NCBI RefSeq assembly: GCF_002224675.1 | Contig: NZ_NMPZ01000004.1 | Coordinates: forward strand, 113,890 to 177,889 | Reading direction: 5' to 3' | DNA from: Segatella copri | GTDB taxonomy: Bacteria; Bacteroidota; Bacteroidia; Bacteroidales; Bacteroidaceae | DNA length: 64,000 nucleotides | Shown: piece by piece, positions 42,761 to 51,810 of the stretch | Position numbering within the stretch: the stretch's first letter is position 1 | How the letters are laid out: every line of letters starts with the position of its first letter | Program-made: the position numbers and the translations under genes | Notes under the pieces: generated by a model | What the model saw: only the letters and a program-made list of their open reading frames with translations | Databases searched by the model: none | What the model was told of the DNA's origin: nothing

Positions 42761-43384
42761 TTATCCCGCAGCTGGGGCCGTTTTTTCCGTGTTCATATCC
42801 CAAGGGGAAATCTTATTGACGCGACAGTTCAGCTGAAGATTGTTCTTGAAAACATCAAGCAGCAAGTCACCATGTACTTCCACATAGTTACCGGCCTCTA
42901 CAGTACATTCAACCGATGGATTGACCATGAAGCTAACCCAGGTAAAGGCACGCTTTTCTCCATCTTTATCTGAAGAGAAGGCAGAGAATACCTTGAAAGC
43001 AGAACCCTTCTTGCTTGTCTTGCATTCAATACCCTTTGGACCAATCTTACCTCGGAATTCCATACTTCCTTCCAGACGGTCTTGAGCAGAAGATTCATTC
43101 TGTTCAATGGCGCCTTCTGAACGGAGATTGTAATACACGGCTTCTTCCACCTTTCTGATGTAGAGGTTGCCTTTAATAGTTACTCGACGACCGGCAGAAT
43201 AATTAGCGGCGGTGGTCTGATCACCTTCCGTTGTTACCCCGATATGGAGTTCCTTGACGCTCTTGTCTTTTCCCTCAATAGGGACAACTAAAGTGAAGGC
43301 GAGGAATTTTCCCCCTTCCTTGTTCTGTTTCTCTACTGCACTGCTGACGATAATGCCACAGGCTGTTACATTACATTTAATCAT
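42761..43384 (-). CDS. Tandem OB-fold single-stranded-DNA-binding-like protein
   Basis: 207 residues made of two SSB-like OB folds: about 1-95 (FLAFTLVVP, RRVTIKGNLYIRK) and about 105-195 (AFKVFSAFSSDKDGEKRAFTW in part, NYVEVHGDLLLDVFKNNLQL). Each repeats the strand pattern including the G-N/D-L-x turn. It lacks the acidic C-terminal tip of housekeeping SSB and ends EKTAPAAG. It probably coats transferred single-stranded DNA. It lies between the wall hydrolase (37 bases upstream) and the 904-residue protein. Confidence 0.8.
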   Translation of the reverse strand: MIKCNVTACGIIVSSAVEKQNKEGGKFLAFTLVVPIEGKDKSVKELHIGVTTEGDQTTAANYSAGRRVTIKGNLYIRKVEEAVYYNLRSEGAIEQNESSAQDRLEGSMEFRGKIGPKGIECKTSKKGSAFKVFSAFSSDKDGEKRAFTWVSFMVNPSVECTVEAGNYVEVHGDLLLDVFKNNLQLNCRVNKISPWDMNTEKTAPAAG

Positions 43385-43420
43385 ATTGTTATAGTTTTAA
43401 TGATTGATGATACATTTATG

Positions 43421-44836
43421 TCATGTCAAGCTTGTCTTGAGTCCAACAGCTTGCTTGTTCTCTGGAATCTCAGTTTCAAAGATGGTACTAGCCAGCATCT
43501 GCAGCCTGGAAGCATCTACCTTTTCCCTATTTCTTTTAATCAAGGAGGAATCGTCCTTCACTTCTTCAGATTCTGATAACTTTGCATCCTTGTTGACTAC
43601 TGCCAGCATTTCTGAGGCCTTTATTTTAGCTGCCATGGTCAGAGCTGCAGAAAAGAGTGTCGAGATCAGCTCAGAAAACGCATCCTTTTCATTATCCCTG
43701 CCATATTCCTTATTTTGGCTCATCAAATAGGCAAGCCATTTGGTTGGATCATTGGAATGGGTGACATTGGCTAAAAGTTCCTTCCAGTTACTTTCCTTTA
43801 CCTGCGGTTGAACAGAAGGGGAATATTTGCTTCTTTCCACAGCCAGCAGATCTTCGCCGTTTCTCCAAAGTGGCGTTTGTTTGCCGGTTTTACCCTCTAT
43901 AGCTGCGAGATAAGAGATTGGATTGAATGCCTCAATCTTACCGGAAAGGTCCTTTATCTTGGTTTCAAAATGAAGGTGGGCGCCACTAGAACGTCCGGTA
44001 TTGCCTGATATACCTATCTGTTGTCCGGCCTGTACTGTATCTCCAACCTTCACATGAATCTGGCTCAGATGCATATAGGTACATTGAAGTGTGGTTCCAT
44101 CATCCAGGGCATATTCAACCTTGATCATGTTTCCGGTATCTTTGCCGTAACAGGCAGAAATGACCTTGCCATTGTTTTCTGTAGCATATACAGGCAAATA
44201 TTTTCCACTAGTGGAAATATCAACCCCTCCATGAAGATGACCACTTCTCTTTTCATGGAACAGACCTGTTACCTTGAGATTCTCGAATTGAATCGGTAAG
44301 GCATAATCCTTTGACATGGGAATATGTGGGTTCTTCTGATGCTTGGCATAACCCATTTCAACACCCATCTTCCTGGCTTGAATGACAGCCATCTCATCAT
44401 ATTTGTCAAGATGGTAGCGCTTAATTTCTCCAATCAAGTCGGATTTATAATCTTCCTTGCTGGCATATCCCCCTGCCATAATACCATCAGCCCATCCTTG
44501 ATAGTCCTGTGAGCTCTTTGAGCCACAATGCTTTTGGTATCTAGGAAGCAGCAGAACCTTGGAATGATCTTCTACACTGGCTCTCACATCCTGGTACACC
44601 CGGAAAGCCTCCGGATGATTATGGTCATCTATATGATAGCTGACAGGTCCTTTCCAGGAGCTTCCCTGCTTCACTCCAAAGAAATTGGAGCTTTCTCTGG
44701 CCAGTCGGGATGTTCCGAAACTACTTTCAAATCCCATTTGTGCCAAAGTGACAGAAGCAGGAATACCATATTTGATCTGCTGTTCAATGGCTATTGGGGC
44801 ATACTTTTCATAAAATTCATTTTTATTGATTGCCAT
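43421..44836 (-). CDS. Two-domain wall hydrolase (glucosaminidase then M23 peptidase)
   Basis: 471 residues from the ATG at 44836 (MAINKNEFYEKYAPIAIE); an ATG 39 bases earlier is possible but has no support. No signal peptide. Residues about 10-145 are a GH73-type glucosaminidase (YGIPASVTLAQMGFESSFGTS in part, SNFFGVKQGSSW). Residues about 175-300 are an intact M23 peptidase (HGGVDIST, TYMHLSQIHV, GAHLHFET). The C-terminal 170 residues are helical and charged. The lack of a signal peptide suggests export by the transfer machine itself or release with it. Compare the reversed order at 33396. Confidence 0.9.
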   Translation of the reverse strand: MAINKNEFYEKYAPIAIEQQIKYGIPASVTLAQMGFESSFGTSRLARESSNFFGVKQGSSWKGPVSYHIDDHNHPEAFRVYQDVRASVEDHSKVLLLPRYQKHCGSKSSQDYQGWADGIMAGGYASKEDYKSDLIGEIKRYHLDKYDEMAVIQARKMGVEMGYAKHQKNPHIPMSKDYALPIQFENLKVTGLFHEKRSGHLHGGVDISTSGKYLPVYATENNGKVISACYGKDTGNMIKVEYALDDGTTLQCTYMHLSQIHVKVGDTVQAGQQIGISGNTGRSSGAHLHFETKIKDLSGKIEAFNPISYLAAIEGKTGKQTPLWRNGEDLLAVERSKYSPSVQPQVKESNWKELLANVTHSNDPTKWLAYLMSQNKEYGRDNEKDAFSELISTLFSAALTMAAKIKASEMLAVVNKDAKLSESEEVKDDSSLIKRNREKVDASRLQMLASTIFETEIPENKQAVGLKTSLT

Positions 44837-44884
44837 ATTCTTTCCCTGGTGATAGCCATGGGAACAGCTTCCCATGGCTGGATG

Positions 44885-47188
44885 TTAACGATGAAATCCT
44901 CGATGTGTCTTTGCTTCTTGCTGTACTTCTTCTTTCTGGGGTGTTTCCTGAGGAGCAGCAGTCCTTGCTTCTCTTTCCTGAGCAGGCTGAAGTGATGCTT
45001 GGACTGATTGATTGATACGCGGGATAAAGGTAATGGCAGCAACAGCTCTCTTGTAGGCATCCATGTCATCAGCCAGCCAGAGATTATACCATTGTTGTTT
45101 GGAAATTGGCTTTTGCATTCTCTCCCCATCTACAGTGGCTATCACTACCTTTGTCTTGGGATCATTTTTGTCTGCGCATATTCTAACCTTTTCCAGGCGG
45201 CTCATATCAATGCCATCCGTATTTGGCATGATGAGCTGCTGCTTGGCATCAGGATATCTATAGGCCATATCATAATATTTTTGGGCCAATGCCTTATGCA
45301 TCTGGAGTTTATTGTCCTTGCCCATTACATTGAAGTAGGCATTCAGATGCTCCTTCATGGGATATATGGAGAAAGACTTCTCGTTTTCAGGCTTGATGAA
45401 AAAAGCATATTTGCCCTCTGAGTCCTGAATTGCCTGGAATTTCTCAATCTTTGTTTCCTTTTTCTCCTGCGCTTGACTTGCTACATCCAAGGTTTGAAGA
45501 GGAAGAAGAGTGAACTGCTTGAGCTTGCTCACCGTAACTTCCTTATCCTTATAATAGCTGTTTGGCTCCTTGAGGGCAAGACTTCCACCGGCATTATAGA
45601 AACTAACCATCTTCACACCTTCTTTCTTCAGGGCAATACCAATTCTAGTCTTGTTCATGCCTGGGACCTCATTATTTACCAAAAGGGAAGCACCGGCAGG
45701 AAGAATGATATCGGCAGTTTTCTGCTTTCTGTCGAGTACCACAACCATTTCCTTGGATTCCATGGAAGGCAATCTATTGAGATCTGCCGAGATGGAGTAG
45801 TCTTTCCCAGAGGAGAGAACGTCCTTGGAAGGAAGCTGACCACGAATGGCCTCATAATTGACCTTACGTTTCTCTGCCAGGTTATCTATGGTCTCCAACG
45901 CAAGGTTTACATCGCGTTCTATGATACCCATGAGATTTCTATTTTCTCTCAGTTCTCTTTCCCAATATGGGATGAGCTTCTGACTGTCCTGTGAGAAAGT
46001 TGCCGGTAATCCCTGACGGGCCATCATTACTCCTGCAGTAAGTTCCCTCACAAGCATTTCATGCTTTGCATCATCATCCGGAAGGAAGTTGTTTCTGCCA
46101 GAGCGGTCAAGACGACTGTCCACTCCTGTGGTTGCAACCACAGCACGGTAAATATCATTCGCCTTCATAATCGCATTGACGTGCTCATTACCATCCTTTT
46201 TGCTCATTCCGCTAATAGTCAGTGTATTTGCCTTGTTATCGAACTTGGCATCCTGTAAAACCATCACACGCTCATACTTAATACCTGAGGACTTGGCTAC
46301 ATTCTCTGCCGTCTGATAGGCCTTAGATAGGATAGATGTAGCAGGAATAACCTGTTTACCTAGTTTTGGTTCATGGACAGTATCACAGATGGCAACCCGG
46401 TTACCTGCCCTAATCACCTTAGGCAACACAGTATCAAGAGCATATGAAGGGAAAGAAAGATGAGCAACTTTCTCACCTGCAATATCCTTCTCCGTTGAAG
46501 CGATACCAATGATGGGTGAGACTACCTTTGCCTTTTCACCAAAAACTTCATAGAAGTTATCTTTTTTGACCATAATGACCGTTTCCGGGTTCTTTACCTC
46601 ATGTAATCTTACATATTGGAGAGTCTTCTGCTCTGACGAGGTACCCAGTTTTGAAACAAAGTTCTCAATCTGCGGCCCCTTCTCCTTGATCAGCGAAGAA
46701 TAGCGTTGCGCATCACTTGATGAAAGGATGGTCTGATCAATATTATAAACGTGGTGTCGCTGACGGTTGGCATGGATGGCATAGTTGGTCTTTTCCATGT
46801 CTGGCAAAGAGTTATACTCTTCTCTAGATATCGTATCCGTATGGTCAGCCACGTTCTGATATTCCCATTTCGTCCAGTTGAAAGGAAGCGAGGTTTGCCC
46901 TCTCATCACCGGCATATCGTTTTCCTTGGCCTTGTTATAACTCGAATAGAGGTTGGTCTTGAAGCCTTCAAGATCACTCTGCAAGTTCATCATGATGTTG
47001 TTGAAGGCAGTGATAGGCTTGAAGGAATCCAGAAACGCAGCATTTTCCTTGCCTTTTTCATTCATCCAAACTCCATCATGATTTTTTGCCCTTTCCAGTG
47101 CAGCAAGAAGCAGATCTGCATGAGAGGCAGGATGTGCTTCGCTTTTCTTTTCTTTCTTGGCAGCATTTTCATTGGCAATGGAAGTCAT
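44885..47188 (-). CDS. Polyvalent-type protein: ArdC-N-like plus MutS-I-like domain
   Basis: 767 residues. Residues about 60-160 resemble the ArdC N-terminal DNA-binding domain (LPFNWTKWEYQNV, ISREEYNSLPDMEKTNYAIH, VYNIDQTIL). Residues about 195-285 resemble MutS domain I (TVIMVKKDNFYEVFGEKAKVV in part, LSFPSYALDTVLPKVIRAGNRVAICD in part), where FYEVFG matches the mismatch-reading loop region. The rest contains a module with DGIDMSRLEKVRICADKNDPK and ends in a Gln-rich tail. Such mixtures are known from polyvalent proteins of phages and conjugative elements that may enter the recipient. It lies 24 bases after the ArdC gene. Confidence 0.75.
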   Translation of the reverse strand: MTSIANENAAKKEKKSEAHPASHADLLLAALERAKNHDGVWMNEKGKENAAFLDSFKPITAFNNIMMNLQSDLEGFKTNLYSSYNKAKENDMPVMRGQTSLPFNWTKWEYQNVADHTDTISREEYNSLPDMEKTNYAIHANRQRHHVYNIDQTILSSSDAQRYSSLIKEKGPQIENFVSKLGTSSEQKTLQYVRLHEVKNPETVIMVKKDNFYEVFGEKAKVVSPIIGIASTEKDIAGEKVAHLSFPSYALDTVLPKVIRAGNRVAICDTVHEPKLGKQVIPATSILSKAYQTAENVAKSSGIKYERVMVLQDAKFDNKANTLTISGMSKKDGNEHVNAIMKANDIYRAVVATTGVDSRLDRSGRNNFLPDDDAKHEMLVRELTAGVMMARQGLPATFSQDSQKLIPYWERELRENRNLMGIIERDVNLALETIDNLAEKRKVNYEAIRGQLPSKDVLSSGKDYSISADLNRLPSMESKEMVVVLDRKQKTADIILPAGASLLVNNEVPGMNKTRIGIALKKEGVKMVSFYNAGGSLALKEPNSYYKDKEVTVSKLKQFTLLPLQTLDVASQAQEKKETKIEKFQAIQDSEGKYAFFIKPENEKSFSIYPMKEHLNAYFNVMGKDNKLQMHKALAQKYYDMAYRYPDAKQQLIMPNTDGIDMSRLEKVRICADKNDPKTKVVIATVDGERMQKPISKQQWYNLWLADDMDAYKRAVAAITFIPRINQSVQASLQPAQEREARTAAPQETPQKEEVQQEAKTHRGFHR

Positions 47189-47212
47189 TTCCTGCTGTTT
47201 CTTTTCTTCCTC

Positions 47213-49357
47213 CTACTTTATCATGTGACTCTTCTCTTCATGATAGTTACTATGTTTCTCATCATCAATGATGGCTTTGGCCTCTTTCTCGGCCTCATGC
47301 ATAGGAACTCCTGTGGCTGCAATCTGCTCAGCTTTGCCTGCAACATCAGTGGTGATATCGCTATCCTCATGTGGAATGGGTTGATTTTCCTGAAAATTCT
47401 GGTCAATGACATCCAATTCAGCTTCCATCTGGGATTTCACATTAGCATCAAGAAACGCTTCTTCCTCTTTCTTGTTTTCTGCCGACAGAGATTGATGGGA
47501 ATCTACCTTTTCATTTCTGATGGGCTGCTTCACCTCTTGACTTTCCATGGTATTGGCGATGTTTTTCACATCCTGGCTAGCATCGCTTTCCAATCCATAC
47601 CTTTCTATGGAAAGTTGGATATCCTGTTCGCTGACTCTACGTAAGAGTTCATAAGTACCACCCACAGTGTTGTTATAGACAATGGCATAGTGATCATTCT
47701 CCACAAGAAGATCATCACCATGCTGTCTAGTTGCATTTTTGAAAGTGTCTTTTTGAAGGAGAGCATCTCCCTGGTCATACTGCTCAGCTAAAACAAGCAA
47801 ATCTTCCCATTTCTCCAATTTGGTGAGACGGTCAAACTCGTCCGTACTGTCAGTACTCTGCAAATACTGATACGAGAAATAATAATCTCTCTTCTGAGAA
47901 TCATCTTTCATCCCCTTACTCTCATCTGAATCATTCATATTGCCATTCTGCTTTATGGTTTCATTGACCTCCCCATGAGCATGAAGCTTGGGAAGGAGAT
48001 TGGCTCCAAGCGAGAGAAGCTTTTCATCACTTACATCGTCAATCCAGCTTCCCAGCACCTCATTGTCCTGAAAATAAGCTCTAAGCTCGGGGAGGCTTTC
48101 AACGGCAAGAACAGTATGCTCACTTTCCTTGTCAGAAGTGATATTTTTTATCAGTGACGAGAAATATGCCTCGGCAGAAGAAAGGGATTTTTCCTTTGAA
48201 TTATCAGGAGTTTCTACATTTTGCTCTTTCTGTTGCTTCATTTCTTCCAATTGTTTATCGTTTTTAATTTGTTCATCAATACCATCGAGATTACCCTCTA
48301 AGAGGGCTTTTTCTCCCAGGGCTATTTTCTGCTTGTCTATTTCTTCCAAAATCATGCGCGATGCCTTGTTTACATCTGACATGATGGTAACAATGAACTT
48401 GGGTTGCTCACGCAGCGTCTTTATCCAACTATCCACATAGGCGGCATTATTTTCTGAAATTCTACTGGAGAATCCCAATGCATTACCTATGACAAAAGCG
48501 GTAGTTTCTGCCACCAACTCTTCCTTGGCATACTCTTCTGAACCAAAAGAGGCCTGAGGAAGACGGTCCAAACGGGACGGATGACCTGTAGAATGAGCCA
48601 TTTCATGAAGGGCAGAAGAGTAGAACTCCTGTCCATCCTTGAAGATTTCTTCGATATCCTCATGAATATTGAATTGCGTCTTCTTAGGAACCTTGATGAA
48701 ATCACGCGACTTGTTATAGCTGGCACCTGGTGTTTCCAAATTTACCTGAATAGGGCAGAGCCACTCTTGCTTTTCAAACATTCTGTCAAGAGCAGCATTC
48801 TTGTACATACCTGCATCATCCTTCTGAGGAACGGTTTTAAAGCGTGAAAGAATAGTATCATACTTTTTCTTGTTGACCTCTTCCAAGGTAGTTTGGTCTA
48901 TGTTCCATTCATTATATACCTTCAAATAAGGTCGAACCTGGCATTTTTCCTGTTCATCCTTTGAAAGGAGAAGGAATTTTTCCTCACTCAGGCGCTTGCC
49001 GTTTTCATCCTTGACATTCAATCCCCATTTGAACACAGGAACTGACGGTTCTCCTTTCTTGATGAGAGCTCCATTTTCACGTGCCTGCTTAGCTGTCATG
49101 TAAACCGGAACATGATAGCCTTTCGTCATGGTATGCATCTGCAGCAGGAAGGCATTTCCTCCTACATAAGTCCATCCCTTGATATTCTGAGGAAGTCCCA
49201 TCAGGGTTGTACCACTAGTCCATCCCTGTTCCCAGTTTTTCTCCTTGCTGGCCTCCAGGCGTTCTATCATCATATTGGCAAACCTTTCAAGAGCTCTGTC
49301 AATACGAGTAGGCTCATTTCCCTGAGGAGCAGCCTTGTTTAATTCTTCGAAATCCAT
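47213..49357 (-). CDS. ArdC-like antirestriction protein with zincin metallopeptidase
   Basis: 714 residues. An ArdC-type N-terminal single-stranded-DNA-binding domain (about 18-175, MIERLEASKEKNWEQGW, GWTYVGGNAFLLQM, VYNEWNIDQTT) is followed by a zinc metallopeptidase domain (about 195-330) with HEMAHSTGH (251-259) and EELVAE (279-284). The C-terminal half is an acidic, Gln/Glu-rich extension not found in short ArdC proteins. The protein is thought to protect incoming single-stranded DNA in the recipient. Two relatives lie in the same operon: an ArdC-N/MutS-I protein and a dead version at 39941. Confidence 0.9.
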   Translation of the reverse strand: MDFEELNKAAPQGNEPTRIDRALERFANMMIERLEASKEKNWEQGWTSGTTLMGLPQNIKGWTYVGGNAFLLQMHTMTKGYHVPVYMTAKQARENGALIKKGEPSVPVFKWGLNVKDENGKRLSEEKFLLLSKDEQEKCQVRPYLKVYNEWNIDQTTLEEVNKKKYDTILSRFKTVPQKDDAGMYKNAALDRMFEKQEWLCPIQVNLETPGASYNKSRDFIKVPKKTQFNIHEDIEEIFKDGQEFYSSALHEMAHSTGHPSRLDRLPQASFGSEEYAKEELVAETTAFVIGNALGFSSRISENNAAYVDSWIKTLREQPKFIVTIMSDVNKASRMILEEIDKQKIALGEKALLEGNLDGIDEQIKNDKQLEEMKQQKEQNVETPDNSKEKSLSSAEAYFSSLIKNITSDKESEHTVLAVESLPELRAYFQDNEVLGSWIDDVSDEKLLSLGANLLPKLHAHGEVNETIKQNGNMNDSDESKGMKDDSQKRDYYFSYQYLQSTDSTDEFDRLTKLEKWEDLLVLAEQYDQGDALLQKDTFKNATRQHGDDLLVENDHYAIVYNNTVGGTYELLRRVSEQDIQLSIERYGLESDASQDVKNIANTMESQEVKQPIRNEKVDSHQSLSAENKKEEEAFLDANVKSQMEAELDVIDQNFQENQPIPHEDSDITTDVAGKAEQIAATGVPMHEAEKEAKAIIDDEKHSNYHEEKSHMIK

Positions 49358-49442
49358 AAATGATATATAATTCGTAATTTACTTGGTTGAAATACTTCGT
49401 TTACCTATGATGCTTTACACCTTGTCAGAAATGAAGCCCATC

Positions 49443-51515
49443 CTATTTGATTCCCTTGGATTGATCCAGGTGCTCTTGCTGACCGATACCCCTTTCATAC
49501 TCTCCGGCTGCAAGTGCAGAATTTTCATCATATTTTCTTAGCACTGCATTTGCCAGGGTAGATAGAGGAAGGAAGCCTTTCTCATAGGCATCAATAGCCG
49601 TTTCAGAGATACCAATGACGCAGGGCTTTCCGTCAACATCAGCAATCATGCTGTTTCCCTTGATGGCAGGGTGGGAGATCCTGGGATTCAAACTTTCCTC
49701 CTCATATTTCTTATAGTTGGGATTTTGAACAGCAGTGTTTTTTGCTATTCCAAGTGCTGCATGGCCTGCATTATTCAGCAGGTTAGCACCTCCAAATCCT
49801 ACCAAAAGAAGCTTTAAGAGAGGGTTTCTGACAAACATGCCTCCAAAGATGGCAGACAGAGGAAGTAGATTATCTTCCAACTGCAGGTTTGGATTCTTAC
49901 CAGTAAACATGCCGATTATCATATCAGGAAGCATGGCTAAGACATAGCCCATGTTCTTGGTTACATCACCAAAACCAGAAAGACCCACCTTATCCAAAGC
50001 ATCTTCCCATCCAGAAAACATTTCCTTGGATAATGTAGAATTTTGTTCCTGATTTCCGGATTGAGTTCCCGAATTCTGTATGCCTGCGGGATTATTACCG
50101 GTTTCTACATATCCTTCTTGTGGAGTATAAGATGCCGGTATGGCCGTTTGATTGATGATGTCATCGAGCTGTCGCATGTTTTCATCCCATGAATCTTTAT
50201 GAAGTACAGCTTTTGGAGCAGCATGTTTTTTCTCCAGAATGACTGCAGCTTGTGCATAATCAAAGGCACGCTGGCTTACTTCCTTGTATGTCATATGTCT
50301 TCCAGCAACATTAATCCACTCTCTTTTTCTTTTTGACATCTCCATGGCAATGGCATAAAAGCCAGAAGCACATTGTTCCAGCCGCTTCTTATCGAGCTTC
50401 AGCATCCAAGAAGCAGGTTGGCTGTTTTCCCTGAAGGGTATGGCTTGCCTGGAAAAGTCTGCCTTTATCTGAGATAGAAGTTTTTCTGCCTGATTTTTAT
50501 GCCTGGCATAGAAATGATCCATCTCTTTCCTGCTGTATATTGAGAAAGTAGGAGCAGAAGTCTTGATCTTTCGTTCCAGTTGGCTATTAAGCTGATACAT
50601 TACTTCGGTATTTGCCTTTCTGATGGCATCACTTCCGGTCTGTATCTTTTTGATGGCATCTTCATCGTGAAAGATTTCCTTGCTATCTTGCTTGGCATAC
50701 TTTTCATTTTGCCAGCCTTTGTTATTACCAATCGCCAAGCCAGCCCTCAGACTTCCGTCAATAGTAGCTCCACTCCAGGCTGAATTCAGGAAAGATGCGG
50801 TTTTAGGAGCAACCTTGATTCCTGCCTTGCTGGCTCCTTTTACCAGTAGAGAATTCCCAGATGCATAACCACCCGTCATTGCTGCATCAATAGCCATGGC
50901 ACCGCTAATAGCCATACCCTGTTCCAGCATATTGGGATTATACAGGTCTTCTGCCTTCTTCTCAATGAGAGAATCATGTTCGCCCTTCTTTGGACCAATT
51001 TGGGGGAGCAATCCCAAGAGACTGTCATCCATCGCTTTTCTGGCAATATAGGTGGCACTGTTCTTGGGAACCTTTTCCCTCGCCAATTGTTCGAGAATGA
51101 AATCCTGAAATCTCCTAGCCACATAATTTTCTGCAAAAGCTGCTAGTTTTTCTGAACCTTTGCCACCATTTTGTCTTACCAGCTCCCGATAGAAAGAATC
51201 GAGAAATGTTTGGTAGTCTTTGGAAAACTTGGCGTCTTTTCCCCACCATGCCTTGCAGCGGCTGATCAAATCATCTGATGTTTTCTTATACCAGGTGCTA
51301 TTGACTTTAAGTTGCATGTCTGCATTTCTAATCTGCATGTTCACCGGTACGAAAGGGGACGCATTTTGGTTCCAGGAGTCACGAAACTCCCGGCTTTGTT
51401 TTTGCCTCAGGCTACGAACCTCATTTGTCAGAGCAGGCGCCATGTAGCGGCTAAAATACTGTCTCATGCAGTAGTCAATCTGCGATAAGCTTTGATATTT
51501 GTTTTCGTTTGCCAT
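49443..51515 (-). CDS. Hypothetical transfer-region membrane-associated protein
   Basis: 690 residues, basic and helical, without signal peptide. About 180-250 is Ala/Gly-rich (AISGAMAIDAAMTGGYASG), and two hydrophobic stretches lie near 565-625 (LLPLSAIFGGMFVRNPLLKLL in part, LVGFGGANLLNNAG). The hydrophobic region resembles that of the 383-residue protein at 52690. Not recognised. It follows the small 93-residue gene by 11 bases. Confidence 0.7.
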   Translation of the reverse strand: MANENKYQSLSQIDYCMRQYFSRYMAPALTNEVRSLRQKQSREFRDSWNQNASPFVPVNMQIRNADMQLKVNSTWYKKTSDDLISRCKAWWGKDAKFSKDYQTFLDSFYRELVRQNGGKGSEKLAAFAENYVARRFQDFILEQLAREKVPKNSATYIARKAMDDSLLGLLPQIGPKKGEHDSLIEKKAEDLYNPNMLEQGMAISGAMAIDAAMTGGYASGNSLLVKGASKAGIKVAPKTASFLNSAWSGATIDGSLRAGLAIGNNKGWQNEKYAKQDSKEIFHDEDAIKKIQTGSDAIRKANTEVMYQLNSQLERKIKTSAPTFSIYSRKEMDHFYARHKNQAEKLLSQIKADFSRQAIPFRENSQPASWMLKLDKKRLEQCASGFYAIAMEMSKRKREWINVAGRHMTYKEVSQRAFDYAQAAVILEKKHAAPKAVLHKDSWDENMRQLDDIINQTAIPASYTPQEGYVETGNNPAGIQNSGTQSGNQEQNSTLSKEMFSGWEDALDKVGLSGFGDVTKNMGYVLAMLPDMIIGMFTGKNPNLQLEDNLLPLSAIFGGMFVRNPLLKLLLVGFGGANLLNNAGHAALGIAKNTAVQNPNYKKYEEESLNPRISHPAIKGNSMIADVDGKPCVIGISETAIDAYEKGFLPLSTLANAVLRKYDENSALAAGEYERGIGQQEHLDQSKGIK

Positions 51516-51526
51516 TATGATAGGAA

Positions 51527-51808
51527 TTAGAAACCGAGGAGCTGCTGACGAGCTTGCTCGATGGCTTTATGATAAACTGTCATCTGTTTGGGATAGAATC
51601 TGCTGAGCCAATCTTCCTCTGAAATCTCGTCATTGATGAACTTGATTGCCTGTAGTCGGGTAATCTCAATTGCATTTTCTCCCTTTTCCCTGCCGTTGAA
51701 CCATGCCTTTGTCCAGCATCTTCTTCCCGATGTATCGAAATACACATAGGCTTCATGCTTGATGTCATAGCTTTCCACTTCAATACTTAAATCAGAAAGT
51801 GGATCCAT
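51527..51808 (-). CDS. Small hypothetical protein coupled to the M23 gene
   Basis: 93 residues from the ATG at 51808 (a GTG lies just before it, overlapping the stop of the upstream gene). Contains YVYFDTSGRRCWTKAWFNGR and EISEEDWLSRFYPKQM; globular, no membrane segment. Translational coupling to the M23-like gene is likely. Not recognised. Confidence 0.68.
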   Translation of the reverse strand: MDPLSDLSIEVESYDIKHEAYVYFDTSGRRCWTKAWFNGREKGENAIEITRLQAIKFINDEISEEDWLSRFYPKQMTVYHKAIEQARQQLLGF

Positions 51809-51810
51809 CA

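Noticed and set aside
46751..47644. 297-codon plus-strand frame across two ArdC-type genes
   Set aside because: Antisense to two supported genes and across their junction; hydrophobic runs arise from the complement of Lys/Glu-rich coding sequence.
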